Assembly: GCF_003696205.1 (NCBI RefSeq)
Contig: NZ_RFFI01000018.1
Location: forward strand, 1-46,542
Reading direction: 5' to 3'
DNA from: Cellulomonas triticagri
GTDB taxonomy: Bacteria; Actinomycetota; Actinomycetes; Actinomycetales; Cellulomonadaceae
Length of the DNA: 46,542 nucleotides
Shown: piece after piece, positions 1 to 9,545 of the stretch
Numbering within the stretch: position 1 is the first letter of the stretch
Layout: each line of letters opens with the position of its first letter
Made by a program: the position numbers and the translations under genes
The notes under the pieces: model-generated
The model's input: only the letters and a program-made list of their open reading frames with translations
Told to the model about the DNA's origin: nothing
Databases searched by the model: none

Positions 1-148
1 CGCGACGGGCGCGGTGCCGTCCCGGGCTCGGGCGACCGTCCCGGGCCGACCGGCGTCGCGCCGTCGGCGTCGGGCCGACGGCCACGGCCGCCGGGCGAGA
101 AGCTCGGCGGTGCCGGGCGCCGGCCGGAGTCCTCGGGGCGCGCCACGA

Positions 149-1453
149 TCAGCAGACCGCGGTGATGTCGCCGGCGGAGAAGGCCTCCTTGCCCGCCTCG
201 CGGGTCTGGGCCGGCGTCGGCGCCTGCGTCGTGCCGTCGCCGGGCGCAGCAGTGCCGGGGTCGGTGCCGGGGTCGGTCCCCGTGGTCCCGCCGGCGTCGG
301 GCGTGCCCGCGGTGTCGCCGCCGGCCGACGCCGGGTCCTGGCTGGTGCCCTCGAGCATCGGCCGGTCCGCGGCGACGTTGGCCCAGATGGTGTCGGCCTC
401 GGAGGTCCACTCCACCCGGTTCCGGTCGCTCGCGGCGGCCGCGAACGGGATCGTCATGAACGAGACGTTACCGAGCGAGACGCTCCGCAGGCTGTAGGCG
501 AGCCCGGCCATGTCGGTGATCGAGCTGAACCCGCTGTCGATGGACAGCGACTCCGTCGCCGAGTCGAGGAACCGGATCAGCTGAGTCACGTCGGTGAGCA
601 TGTTCTTGCCGAGCAGCTCCTCGACCATCGCGGCGAGCAGCTGCTGCTGGCGACCGAGCCGGTTGGTGTCGGAACCGTCGCCCACGCCGACGCCGGTACG
701 GGCACGAGCGAAACCGAGCGCCTGCGTGCCGTTGAGCGTCTGCTGCCCGGCCGACAGCGTCAGCGCCGCCTTGGGCGAGTCGATGTCGTTGGGGATGCAC
801 ATGGAGACGCCGCCGATGGCGTCGACCATCTTGGTGAAACCGGCGAAGTCCACGACGACGAAGTGGTGGATCGGGACGCCGGTGTTCTCCATGACGGTGT
901 TCACGGTGCACGCGGCGGCCGAGGCGATGTCGCCGCCGCGGTCGGCTCCGAGCGCGAACGCCGAGTTGAACATCGCCCGGGACTGCGGCGACGTCGTGGA
1001 GCCGTCCGACATGGTGCACGACGGGATGCGGACCAGGGAGTCGCGGGGGATCGAGATCAGCTCGACGCGACTGCGGTCGGCGGAGATGTGGGCCACGATC
1101 GTCGTGTCGGACCGCATGCCGTCGACGTGGCCGCCGATGGCCTCGTTCTCGCCGTCGCGCTCGTCGGACCCCATGAGCAGGATGTTCACGGCCTGGCCGG
1201 CGTTCGGGTCGTTCGGGTCGGCGGGGCCGGTCGCGGACGCGGCGGGCTCCGGCAGGTCGCGGATCAGGTCGCTGGCGTCGATCGAGCTGATGTTGCTGTT
1301 GAGCTGGACGTACAGCGCGGCCGCACCCGAGGCGCCGAAGCAGAGCACCGTGACCACGGTCAGCGCCACGCCCCGGAGCACCGCGTGGCTGCGCCGGGGT
1401 CGGCCGTGGCGGACGGCGCGCGGGCGTGCAGGAGCGGCGTGGCGGGAGGTCAC
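149..1453 (-). CDS. LytR-CpsA-Psr (LCP) family wall-polymer ligase
   Basis: LCP proteins are membrane-anchored extracytoplasmic enzymes that transfer lipid-linked glycopolymers onto peptidoglycan. The 434-residue product has a basic N-terminus, one membrane segment at about residues 24-48 and then the LCP domain. Family landmarks are visible: LLMGSD (92-97), RSDTT (114-118), SIPRD (134-138) and an arginine-rich stretch around 245-270 (ALGFARAR, then NRLGRQQ). After about residue 360 comes a low-complexity Gly/Thr/Pro/Asp tail that includes GTDPGTDPGT and ends in cysteine. The frame stays open upstream to 1786, but that extension overlaps galE and reads as non-protein. I chose the GTG at 1453 because TATGCT lies 8 bases upstream on this strand, which suggests a nearly leaderless transcript. 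An ATG at 1552 is the alternative. It probably ligates one of the polymers made by this locus; which one cannot be told from sequence. Confidence 0.9.
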   Translation of the reverse strand: MTSRHAAPARPRAVRHGRPRRSHAVLRGVALTVVTVLCFGASGAAALYVQLNSNISSIDASDLIRDLPEPAASATGPADPNDPNAGQAVNILLMGSDERDGENEAIGGHVDGMRSDTTIVAHISADRSRVELISIPRDSLVRIPSCTMSDGSTTSPQSRAMFNSAFALGADRGGDIASAAACTVNTVMENTGVPIHHFVVVDFAGFTKMVDAIGGVSMCIPNDIDSPKAALTLSAGQQTLNGTQALGFARARTGVGVGDGSDTNRLGRQQQLLAAMVEELLGKNMLTDVTQLIRFLDSATESLSIDSGFSSITDMAGLAYSLRSVSLGNVSFMTIPFAAAASDRNRVEWTSEADTIWANVAADRPMLEGTSQDPASAGGDTAGTPDAGGTTGTDPGTDPGTAAPGDGTTQAPTPAQTREAGKEAFSAGDITAVC

Positions 1454-1461
1454 GAGGACCG

Positions 1462-1467
1462 AGCATA
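1462..1467 (-). promoter_or_regulatory. -10 box, leaderless LCP gene
   Basis: On the minus strand this reads TATGCT, a good actinobacterial TAnnnT box, with only 8 bases between it and the GTG at 1453. Transcription would begin at or next to the start codon. There is no Shine-Dalgarno sequence. No convincing -35 is seen. Confidence 0.5.
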
Positions 1468-1537
1468 GGAGCCGTGGCTCTGCAGGTGAGGGAACCTGGG
1501 GGGTGAGGCGGTGGAGGAATCGTGCAGGCCGCCTCGT

Positions 1538-1543
1538 TAGGGT
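1538..1543 (+). promoter_or_regulatory. -10 box, leaderless galE
   Basis: TAGGGT is followed by 7 bases and then the galE ATG at 1551, so the transcript probably starts at the ATG. No ribosome-binding site can be seen between the two. It is arranged divergently with the LCP promoter. Confidence 0.5.
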
Positions 1544-1550
1544 GGGTGCC

Positions 1551-2534
1551 ATGACTGTCCTCGTCACCGGCGGAGCCGGGTACATCGGGGCGCACGTCGT
1601 CCGTCTGCTCGTCGAGGACGGCCGGGACGTGGTCGTGGTCGACGACCTGTCGGCGGGGACGGCGGAGCGCGTCGGCGGTGCGGAGCTCGTGCGGCTGGAC
1701 GTGGCGGCGGCGGGTGCGGCCGAGGTGCTCGGCAACGTGGTGCGGCGTCGCGGGGTGAGCGAGGTCGTGCACTTCGCGGCCCGCAAGCGGGTGGACGAGT
1801 CCGTGGCGGACCCGCTGCGCTACTACCGGGAGAACCTCGACGGCCTGGCGGCGGTCCTCGACGCGGCCGTCGCGCACGGTGTGCGCTCCGTGGTGTTCTC
1901 CTCCTCGGCCGCCGTGTACGGCGACGTCGCCAGCGGTCTGGTCCGCGAGGACGCCGCGACCTCCCCGGTGAACCCCTACGGCCGGACCAAGCTGGTGGGG
2001 GAGTGGATGCTGCGGGACGTCGCCGCGACCGGTGCGCTGCGGGGCACCGCGCTGCGGTACTTCAACGTGGCGGGCGCGGGGTGGCCGGACCTGGGTGACC
2101 CCGCGGTCGCGAATCTCGTGACGCTGGTGCTGGACGCGCTGCGTCGCGGCGAGCGACCGGTGGTGCTCGGCACCGACTACCCCACCTCCGACGGATCGGG
2201 CGTCCGGGACTACGTGCACGTCCTCGACCTGGCCCGCGCCCACGTCGCGGCGCTCGACGCGATGGCCGGGGACGGGGAGCCGTACCGCTGCTACAACGTC
2301 GGTACCGGCGTCGGGACCTCGGTGCTGCAGGTGATCCACGGGCTGGCCGAGGTGACCGGGATCCCGGTGGACCCGGTGCTCGCCGGGCGCCGGGCCGGCG
2401 ACCCCGCCGAGGTCGTCGCCGATCCGGCGGCGATCGGTCGCGAGCTCGGCTGGCACGCTCGCGAGCCGCTGTCCGCGGTGCTCGCCAGCGCCTGGTCGGC
2501 CTGGCAGCACGCGCAGGCGACCGCGTCGCGCTGA
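1551..2534 (+). CDS. galE: UDP-glucose 4-epimerase
   Basis: The enzyme interconverts UDP-glucose and UDP-galactose in the cytoplasm, using bound NAD. The 327-residue product is an extended short-chain dehydrogenase/reductase. It has the dinucleotide-binding TGGAGYIG near residue 6, FSSSAAVYG for the catalytic serine region, and a YGRTK catalytic pair (Tyr143, Lys147). Its length is close to the usual 330 or so. The ATG is read from an apparently leaderless promoter shared divergently with the LCP gene, and the gene ends at a strong hairpin facing rfbB. Here it probably supplies galactose for surface glycans. A related NAD-dependent sugar epimerase with another substrate cannot be excluded. 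Confidence 0.88.
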   Translation: MTVLVTGGAGYIGAHVVRLLVEDGRDVVVVDDLSAGTAERVGGAELVRLDVAAAGAAEVLGNVVRRRGVSEVVHFAARKRVDESVADPLRYYRENLDGLAAVLDAAVAHGVRSVVFSSSAAVYGDVASGLVREDAATSPVNPYGRTKLVGEWMLRDVAATGALRGTALRYFNVAGAGWPDLGDPAVANLVTLVLDALRRGERPVVLGTDYPTSDGSGVRDYVHVLDLARAHVAALDAMAGDGEPYRCYNVGTGVGTSVLQVIHGLAEVTGIPVDPVLAGRRAGDPAEVVADPAAIGRELGWHAREPLSAVLASAWSAWQHAQATASR

Positions 2535-2544
2535 CCCGGCCGGT

Positions 2545-2590
2545 ACGACGGAGCCCGCCGCCCCTGCGGGGGTGCGGCGGGCTCCGTCGT
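2545..2590. terminator. bidirectional terminator between galE and rfbB
   Basis: A perfect 17-base-pair inverted repeat pairs 2545-2561 with 2574-2590 around a 12-base loop. It lies between the converging stop codons of galE (2534) and rfbB (2604), so it can end both transcripts. It lacks a long U tract, which is usual at this GC content. Confidence 0.85.
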
Positions 2591-2603
2591 CAGGCGTGCC
2601 GGA

Positions 2604-3707
<1,104 letters not shown>

Positions 3708-3737
3708 TCAGTTCGGCGGGACACGCGGGGCACGTCC

Positions 3738-3751
3738 TTGACGGGAGTCAA
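3738..3751. promoter_or_regulatory. inverted repeat upstream of the amidase gene
   Basis: TTGAC, four bases, GTCAA form a perfect palindrome about 55 bases before the likely amidase start. The left arm could also serve as a -35 hexamer. It may be an operator; no regulator is identified. Confidence 0.25.
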
Positions 3752-3803
3752 CCTGTGTCTGACCCTGCGGATGTCCGTCGCCCGTCCACCCCAGGGACCT
3801 CAC

Positions 3804-6581
3804 ATGCCATCGCGCCTCGCGCTCAGCCTGCTCGTCGCCGTCGCCACCGCGCTGCCCGCAGGTCTCGTCGCGCCGACCGCGACGGCCGCCGACCAGCTCG
3901 CAGGCCGCAGCACCGCTGCCGCCCCGCCGGTCGGTGTCACCGAGGAGTCGCTCGAGGCCTCGCTCGGCGCGGAGGCGACGGAGGCACCGGACGACCCGGC
4001 GGTCGAGACCACCGTCGACGAGACCGACGTCGTGGTCGCGCCGCTGGCGGAGGCCGCGTCCCCCGCCGCGCGGGCGCAGGAGCGGACGACGCAGGGCGAC
4101 GCCGTGCTGCCGGGTTCGTCGCAGGAGCTCGACCCGGTGGACGCGGCGGACGGACCGGTCGTCGCCGACGTCGTGGACGACGGCGAGCCCGCGCGCGTCG
4201 TCACGCCCCCGGTGCAGACCGGCGGGGCCCAGACGGTCGGGGTGACCTGGCCGGCCGGCGCGCAGGCGGCGGACCTGGAGCCGCAGGTGCGCTCGCTCAC
4301 CGAGGACGGCTGGACCGGATGGGTGGACCTGGAGGCCTCCGACCTCGCCGCCGACGCGGGGACCACGGACGCCGAGCACGAGCTGCGGGGCGGGACCGAC
4401 TCCCTGTGGATCGGGGACGCCGAGGCGGTCCAGGTGTCGTTCGCCGCCACCGCCGACGGCGGGCCGCAGGGGATGAGCCTGGCGATGGTCACCTCGCCGG
4501 AGGAGGAGCCGGCCGTGCAGGGCGCGTCCTCGTCGGGTGGGCTCGTGATCCGCGACGCCGCGTTCGTCCCGGCCGCCGTCGCCGCGCCGCGGGTGTACTC
4601 CCGTGCCGAGTGGGGCGCGCGCGCCCAGTCCTGCGCCCCCGACGTGGCGCGCACGCTGCTCGCCGCCGTGGTGCACCACACCGCGGGCAGCAACTCGTAC
4701 TCGACGGTCGCGCAGGCCATGCAGCAGATCCGGAACGACCAGGCGTACCACATCACCGGACGCGGCTGGTGCGACATCGGGTACAACTTCTTGGTCGACA
4801 AGTGGGGCAACGTGTACGAGGGTCGGGCGAACTCCGGCACGCAGCCGGTCATCGGCGTGCACGCGGGCGGCTTCAACACCGCCACGGTCGGCGTGTCCAT
4901 GCTCGGCGACTACAGCGGCGTCACGCCGTCCGCGGGCACTCAGGAGTCCGTCGCCCGCGTGATCGCCTGGCGGCTCTCGCAGTACCACCGGGACCCCACG
5001 AGCACGGTCGGGTACACCACGCTCGGCGGCGAGAACTCCCGCTACCCCGGGGGGACCACCCTCGCGCTCCCGGTCGTCGTCGGTCACCGCGACACCGCGT
5101 ACACCGCCTGCCCCGGCAACGCCGGGTACGCCGTGCTCGGCGCGATCAAGAACCGGGCTCGCGCCATCATCGGCGCCGGCTTCGTCAATCCCGCGGCGAC
5201 CACGACGTCGATGGGAATCGGGGGATCGGTGTCCGTTACCGGTGGCGTGATCACGGGCGCGAACTGGTCGCTCGCGGTCACGGACACCCGGACGGGCATC
5301 ATCGTGCAGCGTGTCAACGGGTCGTCCGGACCCTCGGGCGGTGGCGCGATCGCGACCTGGAACGGGCGCGTACCGGCGGGGACGGCGGCGGGTCCCGGCA
5401 CGTACCGGCTCACCCTGACCGGGACCTACGGGGCGACGACGCTGGTGCCCTACACCTCCACGGTGACGATCTCCGGCAGCCAGAACCCGCCCACGGTCGC
5501 GCCCGTGGCACTCACGGGTGACCTCGGCTTCGTGCCGATGGCGCCGGTGCGGCTCCTCGACACCCGTCCGTCCGCAGCCTCGCTCGGCCCGGACTCGCGG
5601 TTGGACCTGAAGGTCGCCGGTGTCTCCGGCATCCCCGCGGACGCCAAGGCCGTCGCGCTGACCGTCACCGCGGTCAACTCGTCCACGATCACCCACGTGC
5701 GGGCGTGGCCCGCCGGGCAGGCCCGTCCCGACGCGTCGGTGCTGAACACGGACCCGGGCCGGACGACCGCGGGTTCGCTGGTGGTCGGCGTCGGGGGTGA
5801 GGGCAAGGTCAGCCTGTACAACAACCTCGGCAGCACCCACCTGCTCGTCGACGTGACGGGCTACTACACGTCCGCGGCCACCAGCGGCTTCGAGCCGCTC
5901 CCCACCGCCGTCCGTGCCCTCGACACCCGCCAGGCCGGCGGTACGGTCGCACCGGGCACGCGGCGCACCGTCCAGGTCGCCGGTGCCGGTGGCGTTCCTG
6001 CTGACGCCACCGCGGTGGCGGTGAACGTGGTCTCGGTCAAGCCCTCGTCGGTGGGCTACGTCTCGGTGATCCCGAGCGGGGCGACGGCGGGCACCACGTC
6101 CACGGTCAACAACCAGCCCGGGCGGGACACCGCGAACCGCGCGGTCGTCACGCTGGCCGGCGGCAAGCTCGACGTCTACGTCGGTGGCGTCGCGCAGCAC
6201 GTGGTCGTCGACGTGGTGGGCTGGTACGGCTCGGGGGCCGACGCGACCTTCACGCCGGTCGCCCCGGTCCGGGCCTTCGACACCCGGTCCGGCAGCCCGC
6301 TCGGTGCGGGGGAGCAGCGCTCGCTGACCGTGTCCGGTCTGCCCGCGGGGACCACCGCCGTGGCGATGAACCTCACCTCGACGAGGGCGACGTCCGCCGC
6401 GACCTACCTGACGGTCTGGGGGTCCGGTGCCCGTCCGGCCACCTCCGACCTGAATGCCGGTGCGGGGCGTGACCAGGCCAACCAGGTGTACGTGGCGCCG
6501 GCCTCGGGACGGGTCAACGTCTACAACAACCTGGGCTCGTCGCACGTGGTCGCGGACGTCTTCGGGTACTTCTCCGACTGA
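3804..6581 (+). CDS. secreted PGRP-type N-acetylmuramoyl-L-alanine amidase with three C-terminal repeats
   Basis: The 925-residue precursor begins with a Sec signal peptide (MPSRLALSLLVAVATALPAG, Ala-rich cleavage region). An acidic Ala/Val-rich N-terminal region runs to about residue 260. A peptidoglycan-recognition/amidase_2 domain follows at about 262-457. Zinc ligands are recognisable: His in VHHTAG (291 or 292), His428 in GHRDTAYTACPG and Cys436. The enzyme would cut the muramoyl-alanine bond outside the cell. Then comes a Gly-rich beta-like linker and three repeats of about 115 residues, beginning near 5521, 5884 and 6241. Each has a DTR motif near its start and an aromatic xDVxGYY-like end. 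The same repeats close the protein at 15617. The reading frame extends upstream to 3672, but the ATG at 3804 fits the signal peptide; 3771 is an alternative. Confidence 0.9.
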   Translation: MPSRLALSLLVAVATALPAGLVAPTATAADQLAGRSTAAAPPVGVTEESLEASLGAEATEAPDDPAVETTVDETDVVVAPLAEAASPAARAQERTTQGDAVLPGSSQELDPVDAADGPVVADVVDDGEPARVVTPPVQTGGAQTVGVTWPAGAQAADLEPQVRSLTEDGWTGWVDLEASDLAADAGTTDAEHELRGGTDSLWIGDAEAVQVSFAATADGGPQGMSLAMVTSPEEEPAVQGASSSGGLVIRDAAFVPAAVAAPRVYSRAEWGARAQSCAPDVARTLLAAVVHHTAGSNSYSTVAQAMQQIRNDQAYHITGRGWCDIGYNFLVDKWGNVYEGRANSGTQPVIGVHAGGFNTATVGVSMLGDYSGVTPSAGTQESVARVIAWRLSQYHRDPTSTVGYTTLGGENSRYPGGTTLALPVVVGHRDTAYTACPGNAGYAVLGAIKNRARAIIGAGFVNPAATTTSMGIGGSVSVTGGVITGANWSLAVTDTRTGIIVQRVNGSSGPSGGGAIATWNGRVPAGTAAGPGTYRLTLTGTYGATTLVPYTSTVTISGSQNPPTVAPVALTGDLGFVPMAPVRLLDTRPSAASLGPDSRLDLKVAGVSGIPADAKAVALTVTAVNSSTITHVRAWPAGQARPDASVLNTDPGRTTAGSLVVGVGGEGKVSLYNNLGSTHLLVDVTGYYTSAATSGFEPLPTAVRALDTRQAGGTVAPGTRRTVQVAGAGGVPADATAVAVNVVSVKPSSVGYVSVIPSGATAGTTSTVNNQPGRDTANRAVVTLAGGKLDVYVGGVAQHVVVDVVGWYGSGADATFTPVAPVRAFDTRSGSPLGAGEQRSLTVSGLPAGTTAVAMNLTSTRATSAATYLTVWGSGARPATSDLNAGAGRDQANQVYVAPASGRVNVYNNLGSSHVVADVFGYFSD

Positions 6582-6588
6582 CCGGTCG

Positions 6589-6643
6589 GTCCGGGGGCGC
6601 GGCCTCGCGCAGGTATGCTGACGCGGCGCTCGCGCCCCCGGAC
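6589..6643. terminator. inverted repeat after the amidase gene
   Basis: Twelve bases at 6589-6600 pair perfectly with 6632-6643 across a 31-base gap. It starts 8 bases after the amidase stop, so it may end that transcript. The next operon's likely -10 lies inside the gap, so the repeat might instead be regulatory. Confidence 0.4.
6614..6619 (+). promoter_or_regulatory. -10 box for the methyltransferase-wzm-wzt operon
   Basis: TATGCT on the plus strand would start transcription near 6626, leaving a leader of about 33 bases that includes GGAAG before the ATG at 6659. No clear -35 is seen. Confidence 0.4.
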
Positions 6644-6658
6644 GATCGGAAGCCTCCT

Positions 6659-7534
6659 ATGTCGCAGTACGACACGACGCTGGACCTGTCGGTGTCGAAC
6701 ACGAGTCACGCCCAGGTGCTGAGCCTGGTCCCCGCCGGGAGCGAGGTCCTGGACGTCGGGTGCGCCACCGGCTACCTCGCCGAGGCGCTCGTCGCCCGCG
6801 GGTGCACGGTGAGCGGGATCGAGTACGACCCCGAGGCCGCCGAGAAGGCGCGCCCGCACCTCGACCACCTCGTGGTCGGGGACCTCAGCACGATGGACGT
6901 GGCCGCCGAGTTCGAGGGCCGCACGTACGACGTGCTGGTCTTCGCCGACGTGCTCGAGCACGTGGCCGAGCCCGCGGAGGTGCTGCGCGGCCTGCTTGCC
7001 CTGCTGCGGCCCGGCGGCTCGGTCGTGATGTCGATCCCCAACGTCGCGCACGGCTCGCTGCGGCTCGCCCTGCTGCAGGGCCGGTGGCAGTACACCAAGG
7101 TGGGGCTGCTCGACCGCACGCACATCCGGTTCTTCACCCGCAAGTCCGTCCTGGAGCTGCTGGACGAGACGGGGCTGGCCGCCGCCGACTTCCGCACCAC
7201 GTTCCGGGACCCGCTGTCCGCGGACGTCGACGTCGACGTCGACGCGTTGCCGCCGGGCGCGGTGGAGTGGGTCCGGCAGCAGGAGGACGCGCAGACGTTC
7301 CAGTTCGTCGTGCGCGCGGTCCGGGACGACGCCGACGCCGCGCTGAGCCGGGCGGTGTCTGAGCGCGAGGTGCTGCGGTCGCAGGTCGCGGCGCTGCGCG
7401 CGTCGGCCGAGCAGGCCCGTGGTGAGCGGGACCAGGCGGTCGCCTCGCTGCGCGAGGTGCAGTCGACCCTGGGCTGGCGGCTGCTCCGCGTGCCCCGGTC
7501 CGTCTACGGCCGGCTGCGCGGGGGCGCCCGATGA
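6659..7534 (+). CDS. SAM-dependent methyltransferase with C-terminal coiled coil
   Basis: Class I methyltransferase of 291 residues. Motif I is EVLDVGCATGYL (29-40), followed by an acidic adenosine-binding segment (GIEYD), FADVLEHV and the LRPGGSVVMSIPN post-motif. Past about residue 220 the protein becomes a charged heptad-like coiled coil (SEREVLRSQVAALRASAEQA) and ends in a basic tail, WRLLRVPRSVYGRLRG. Its stop overlaps the wzm start (ATGA), so it heads the ABC-exporter operon. In ABC-exported O-antigens such as the WbdD system, a methyltransferase with a coiled coil caps the chain and sets its length. This gene's place and architecture fit that role, but the acceptor is unknown. Confidence 0.85.
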   Translation: MSQYDTTLDLSVSNTSHAQVLSLVPAGSEVLDVGCATGYLAEALVARGCTVSGIEYDPEAAEKARPHLDHLVVGDLSTMDVAAEFEGRTYDVLVFADVLEHVAEPAEVLRGLLALLRPGGSVVMSIPNVAHGSLRLALLQGRWQYTKVGLLDRTHIRFFTRKSVLELLDETGLAAADFRTTFRDPLSADVDVDVDALPPGAVEWVRQQEDAQTFQFVVRAVRDDADAALSRAVSEREVLRSQVAALRASAEQARGERDQAVASLREVQSTLGWRLLRVPRSVYGRLRGGAR

Positions 7535-8367
7535 TCACGATGGTGCGCGAGCTGCGCGCAGCCCCGGAGCTGCTGGCGAACCTGACGCGACGCGAGGTCA
7601 AGGGCAAGTACAAGCGGACCGTGCTCGGTCAGCTGTGGTCGCTGGTGAACCCGCTCGCGCAGATGATCATCTTCACGGCGGTGTTCTCGTTCGTGCTGCG
7701 CGTGCCGATCCCGACGGGTGATCCGTCAGGGCTGCACAACTTCGCGGTCTTCCTGCTGTGCGGCCTGCTGCCGTGGGGCTTCTTCGTCAACGTCATCAAC
7801 GGCGGCATGGACTCGCTCGTGGCGAACGAGAACCTGATCAAGAAGGTCGCGTTCCCCCGTGCCGCGCTGCCGCTGGCCAGCGCGTTCTCGCTGACGCTCT
7901 CGTGGTCCATCGAGATGGTCGTCCTGCTGGTCGCCCTCACCGTGCTCGGTGCGGCGTCGCTGCTGTGGACCCCCGCGCTCGTGCTCGTCATGGCCCTGCT
8001 CTTCGCCTTCGCGTTCGGCGTCGCCCTGCTGCTGTCCGTCGCCAACGTGTACTTCCGCGACACCCAGCACTTCGTGGGCATCCTCACGCAGGCCTGGTTC
8101 TACGCGACGCCGATCGTGTACCCGACCTCGCTGGTCCTGGAGCAGTCGGAGAAGATCGGGTCGCTCATCGGCTCGTGGACGCTCTACGACTTCTACCGCC
8201 TGAACCCGATGGAGCGGTTCGTGGAGCTGTTCCGCTCCTTGCTGTACGACAACCGGTGGCCACCGCTGGACTCGACGCTGTACTGCGTCGCATGGGCGCT
8301 GGTGGCCCTGGTCGTCGGCGCGGCGGTGTTCAGGCGGCACGAGAAGAAGCTGGCGGAGGCGCTGTGA
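7531..8367 (+). CDS. wzm: ABC polysaccharide exporter, permease
   Basis: ABC-2 type membrane subunit of 278 residues, the usual size for Wzm/TagG proteins. After a cytoplasmic start containing LTRREVKGKYKRTVLGQLWS, typical of this family, come about six membrane segments. It pairs with the ATPase encoded directly downstream (4-base GTGA overlap) and would move a finished undecaprenyl-linked glycan across the membrane. It also overlaps the methyltransferase gene upstream by 4 bases, so the four genes 6659-10951 are very probably co-transcribed and translationally coupled. Confidence 0.93.
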   Translation: MITMVRELRAAPELLANLTRREVKGKYKRTVLGQLWSLVNPLAQMIIFTAVFSFVLRVPIPTGDPSGLHNFAVFLLCGLLPWGFFVNVINGGMDSLVANENLIKKVAFPRAALPLASAFSLTLSWSIEMVVLLVALTVLGAASLLWTPALVLVMALLFAFAFGVALLLSVANVYFRDTQHFVGILTQAWFYATPIVYPTSLVLEQSEKIGSLIGSWTLYDFYRLNPMERFVELFRSLLYDNRWPPLDSTLYCVAWALVALVVGAAVFRRHEKKLAEAL

Positions 8368-9545
8368 GCGAGGCAGCGGTCACGGTCGATGCCGTGACCA
8401 AGAAGTTCCGGGTCTACCACGAGCGGAACCAGACCCTGAAGGCGGCCGTGATGCGCCGTCGGCGCTCGGTGTACGAGGACTTCCTCGCGCTGGACGACGT
8501 CTCGTTCGACATCCCGCAGGGCAGCACCTTCGGCCTGGTGGGGGACAACGGCTCCGGCAAGTCGACGCTGCTCAAGTGCCTGGCGCGGATCCTCTACCCG
8601 GACGCCGGCGCGGTGCGCACCCGGGGCCGGGTCGCGGCGCTGCTCGAGGTCGGGTCGGGGTTCCACCCCGAGCTGTCGGGCCGGGACAACGTGTACCTGA
8701 ACGGCTCGATCCTCGGGATGAACCGGGACGAGATCGACCGCAAGTTCGACGCGATCGTCGACTTCTCGGGCGTCGAGCAGTTCATCGACCAGCCGGTGAA
8801 GAACTACTCCTCGGGCATGTACGTCCGGCTCGGCTTCGCCGTGGCGATCCACGTCGACCCCGAGATCCTCCTGGTGGACGAGGTGCTCGCGGTCGGCGAC
8901 GCCGCGTTCCAGGAGAAGTGCACGGAGAAGTTCGTGGAGTTCCGCCGCGACGGGCGCACCGTGGTGGTGGTCAGCCACTCGATGCCCTCGCTGCGGAACA
9001 TGTGCGACAACGTCGCGTGGCTCTCGCACGGCCGGCTCGTCGAGACCGGGGAGGCCAAGCCGATCCTCGAGCGCTACCTGGACTCGACGCGGACCGACAC
9101 GACCACGGACCAGGACGGAGCCGTGCGCTGGGGCTCGGGGGAGGCGCGCATCGACGGCGTCGACCTGCTCGGGGCGTCCGGCTCCGCGTCCTCGTTCCGC
9201 ACGGGTGACGAGGTGACGGTCCGCATCCGGTACACCGCGCACGAGCGCATCGAGAACCCGGTCTTCGGGCTCGCGCTCGAGTCGCACGACGGCGTCTACC
9301 TGTGGGCCAACAACACCCGCGACCTCGGCCACCGGATCGAGGCGATCAGCGGCACCGGCTCGGTCGACTGCACGATCCCCCGGCTCGCGCTGCAGCCCGG
9401 GTCGTTCCAGGTGATGGCCTCGATCGTCGACCAGTCGACGACGCACGTCTACGACTACCTGCGGGAGGGCGCCCGGCTGAACGTCGACTTCGGCACCCCC
9501 GTGGAGTCGGGCGGCTACCTCGCGCTCGACGGGCGCTGGTCGTGA
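8364..9545 (+). CDS. wzt: ABC polysaccharide exporter, ATPase with cargo-binding C-terminal domain
   Basis: The 393-residue protein has an ABC domain at about 1-240. The Walker A GDNGSGKST lies near residue 58, the signature is the YSSGM form near 148, and the Walker B is ILLVDEVLAVGD near 167. An H-loop histidine is in VVSHSM. From about 255 to the end is a beta-rich Wzt_C-type domain with a final GGYLALDGRWS region. In O-antigen systems that domain binds the modified end of the glycan and so couples chain capping to export. The start is the GTG overlapping the wzm stop; the longer open frame upstream lies inside wzm. Having this tail, together with the upstream methyltransferase, suggests export of a capped polymer. 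Confidence 0.93.
   Translation: MSEAAVTVDAVTKKFRVYHERNQTLKAAVMRRRRSVYEDFLALDDVSFDIPQGSTFGLVGDNGSGKSTLLKCLARILYPDAGAVRTRGRVAALLEVGSGFHPELSGRDNVYLNGSILGMNRDEIDRKFDAIVDFSGVEQFIDQPVKNYSSGMYVRLGFAVAIHVDPEILLVDEVLAVGDAAFQEKCTEKFVEFRRDGRTVVVVSHSMPSLRNMCDNVAWLSHGRLVETGEAKPILERYLDSTRTDTTTDQDGAVRWGSGEARIDGVDLLGASGSASSFRTGDEVTVRIRYTAHERIENPVFGLALESHDGVYLWANNTRDLGHRIEAISGTGSVDCTIPRLALQPGSFQVMASIVDQSTTHVYDYLREGARLNVDFGTPVESGGYLALDGRWS

Noticed and set aside
1-148. Possible gene or RNA in the first 148 bases
   Set aside because: Only a GC-rich shadow frame crosses it; no start signal, domain or hairpin that I can defend.
231-300. Short direct repeat in the LCP 3' end as a possible mobile or phase-variable repeat
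   Set aside because: It encodes the GTDPGTDPGT tail in frame, and two or three units are ordinary for such low-complexity linkers.
1454-1786. N-terminal extension of the LCP protein
   Set aside because: It overlaps galE antisense, has a Thr/Ser/Arg composition typical of shadow reading, and the GTG at 1453 directly follows a -10 box.
468-2510. 680-codon minus-strand open frame
   Set aside because: Shadow of the LCP gene and galE: Arg/His/Pro-rich with no domain, produced by the lack of stops in GC-rich DNA.
3708-6545. 945-codon minus-strand open frame opposite the amidase gene
   Set aside because: Arg/Gly/His-rich noise without domains; the opposite strand has a signal peptide, zinc ligands and repeats.
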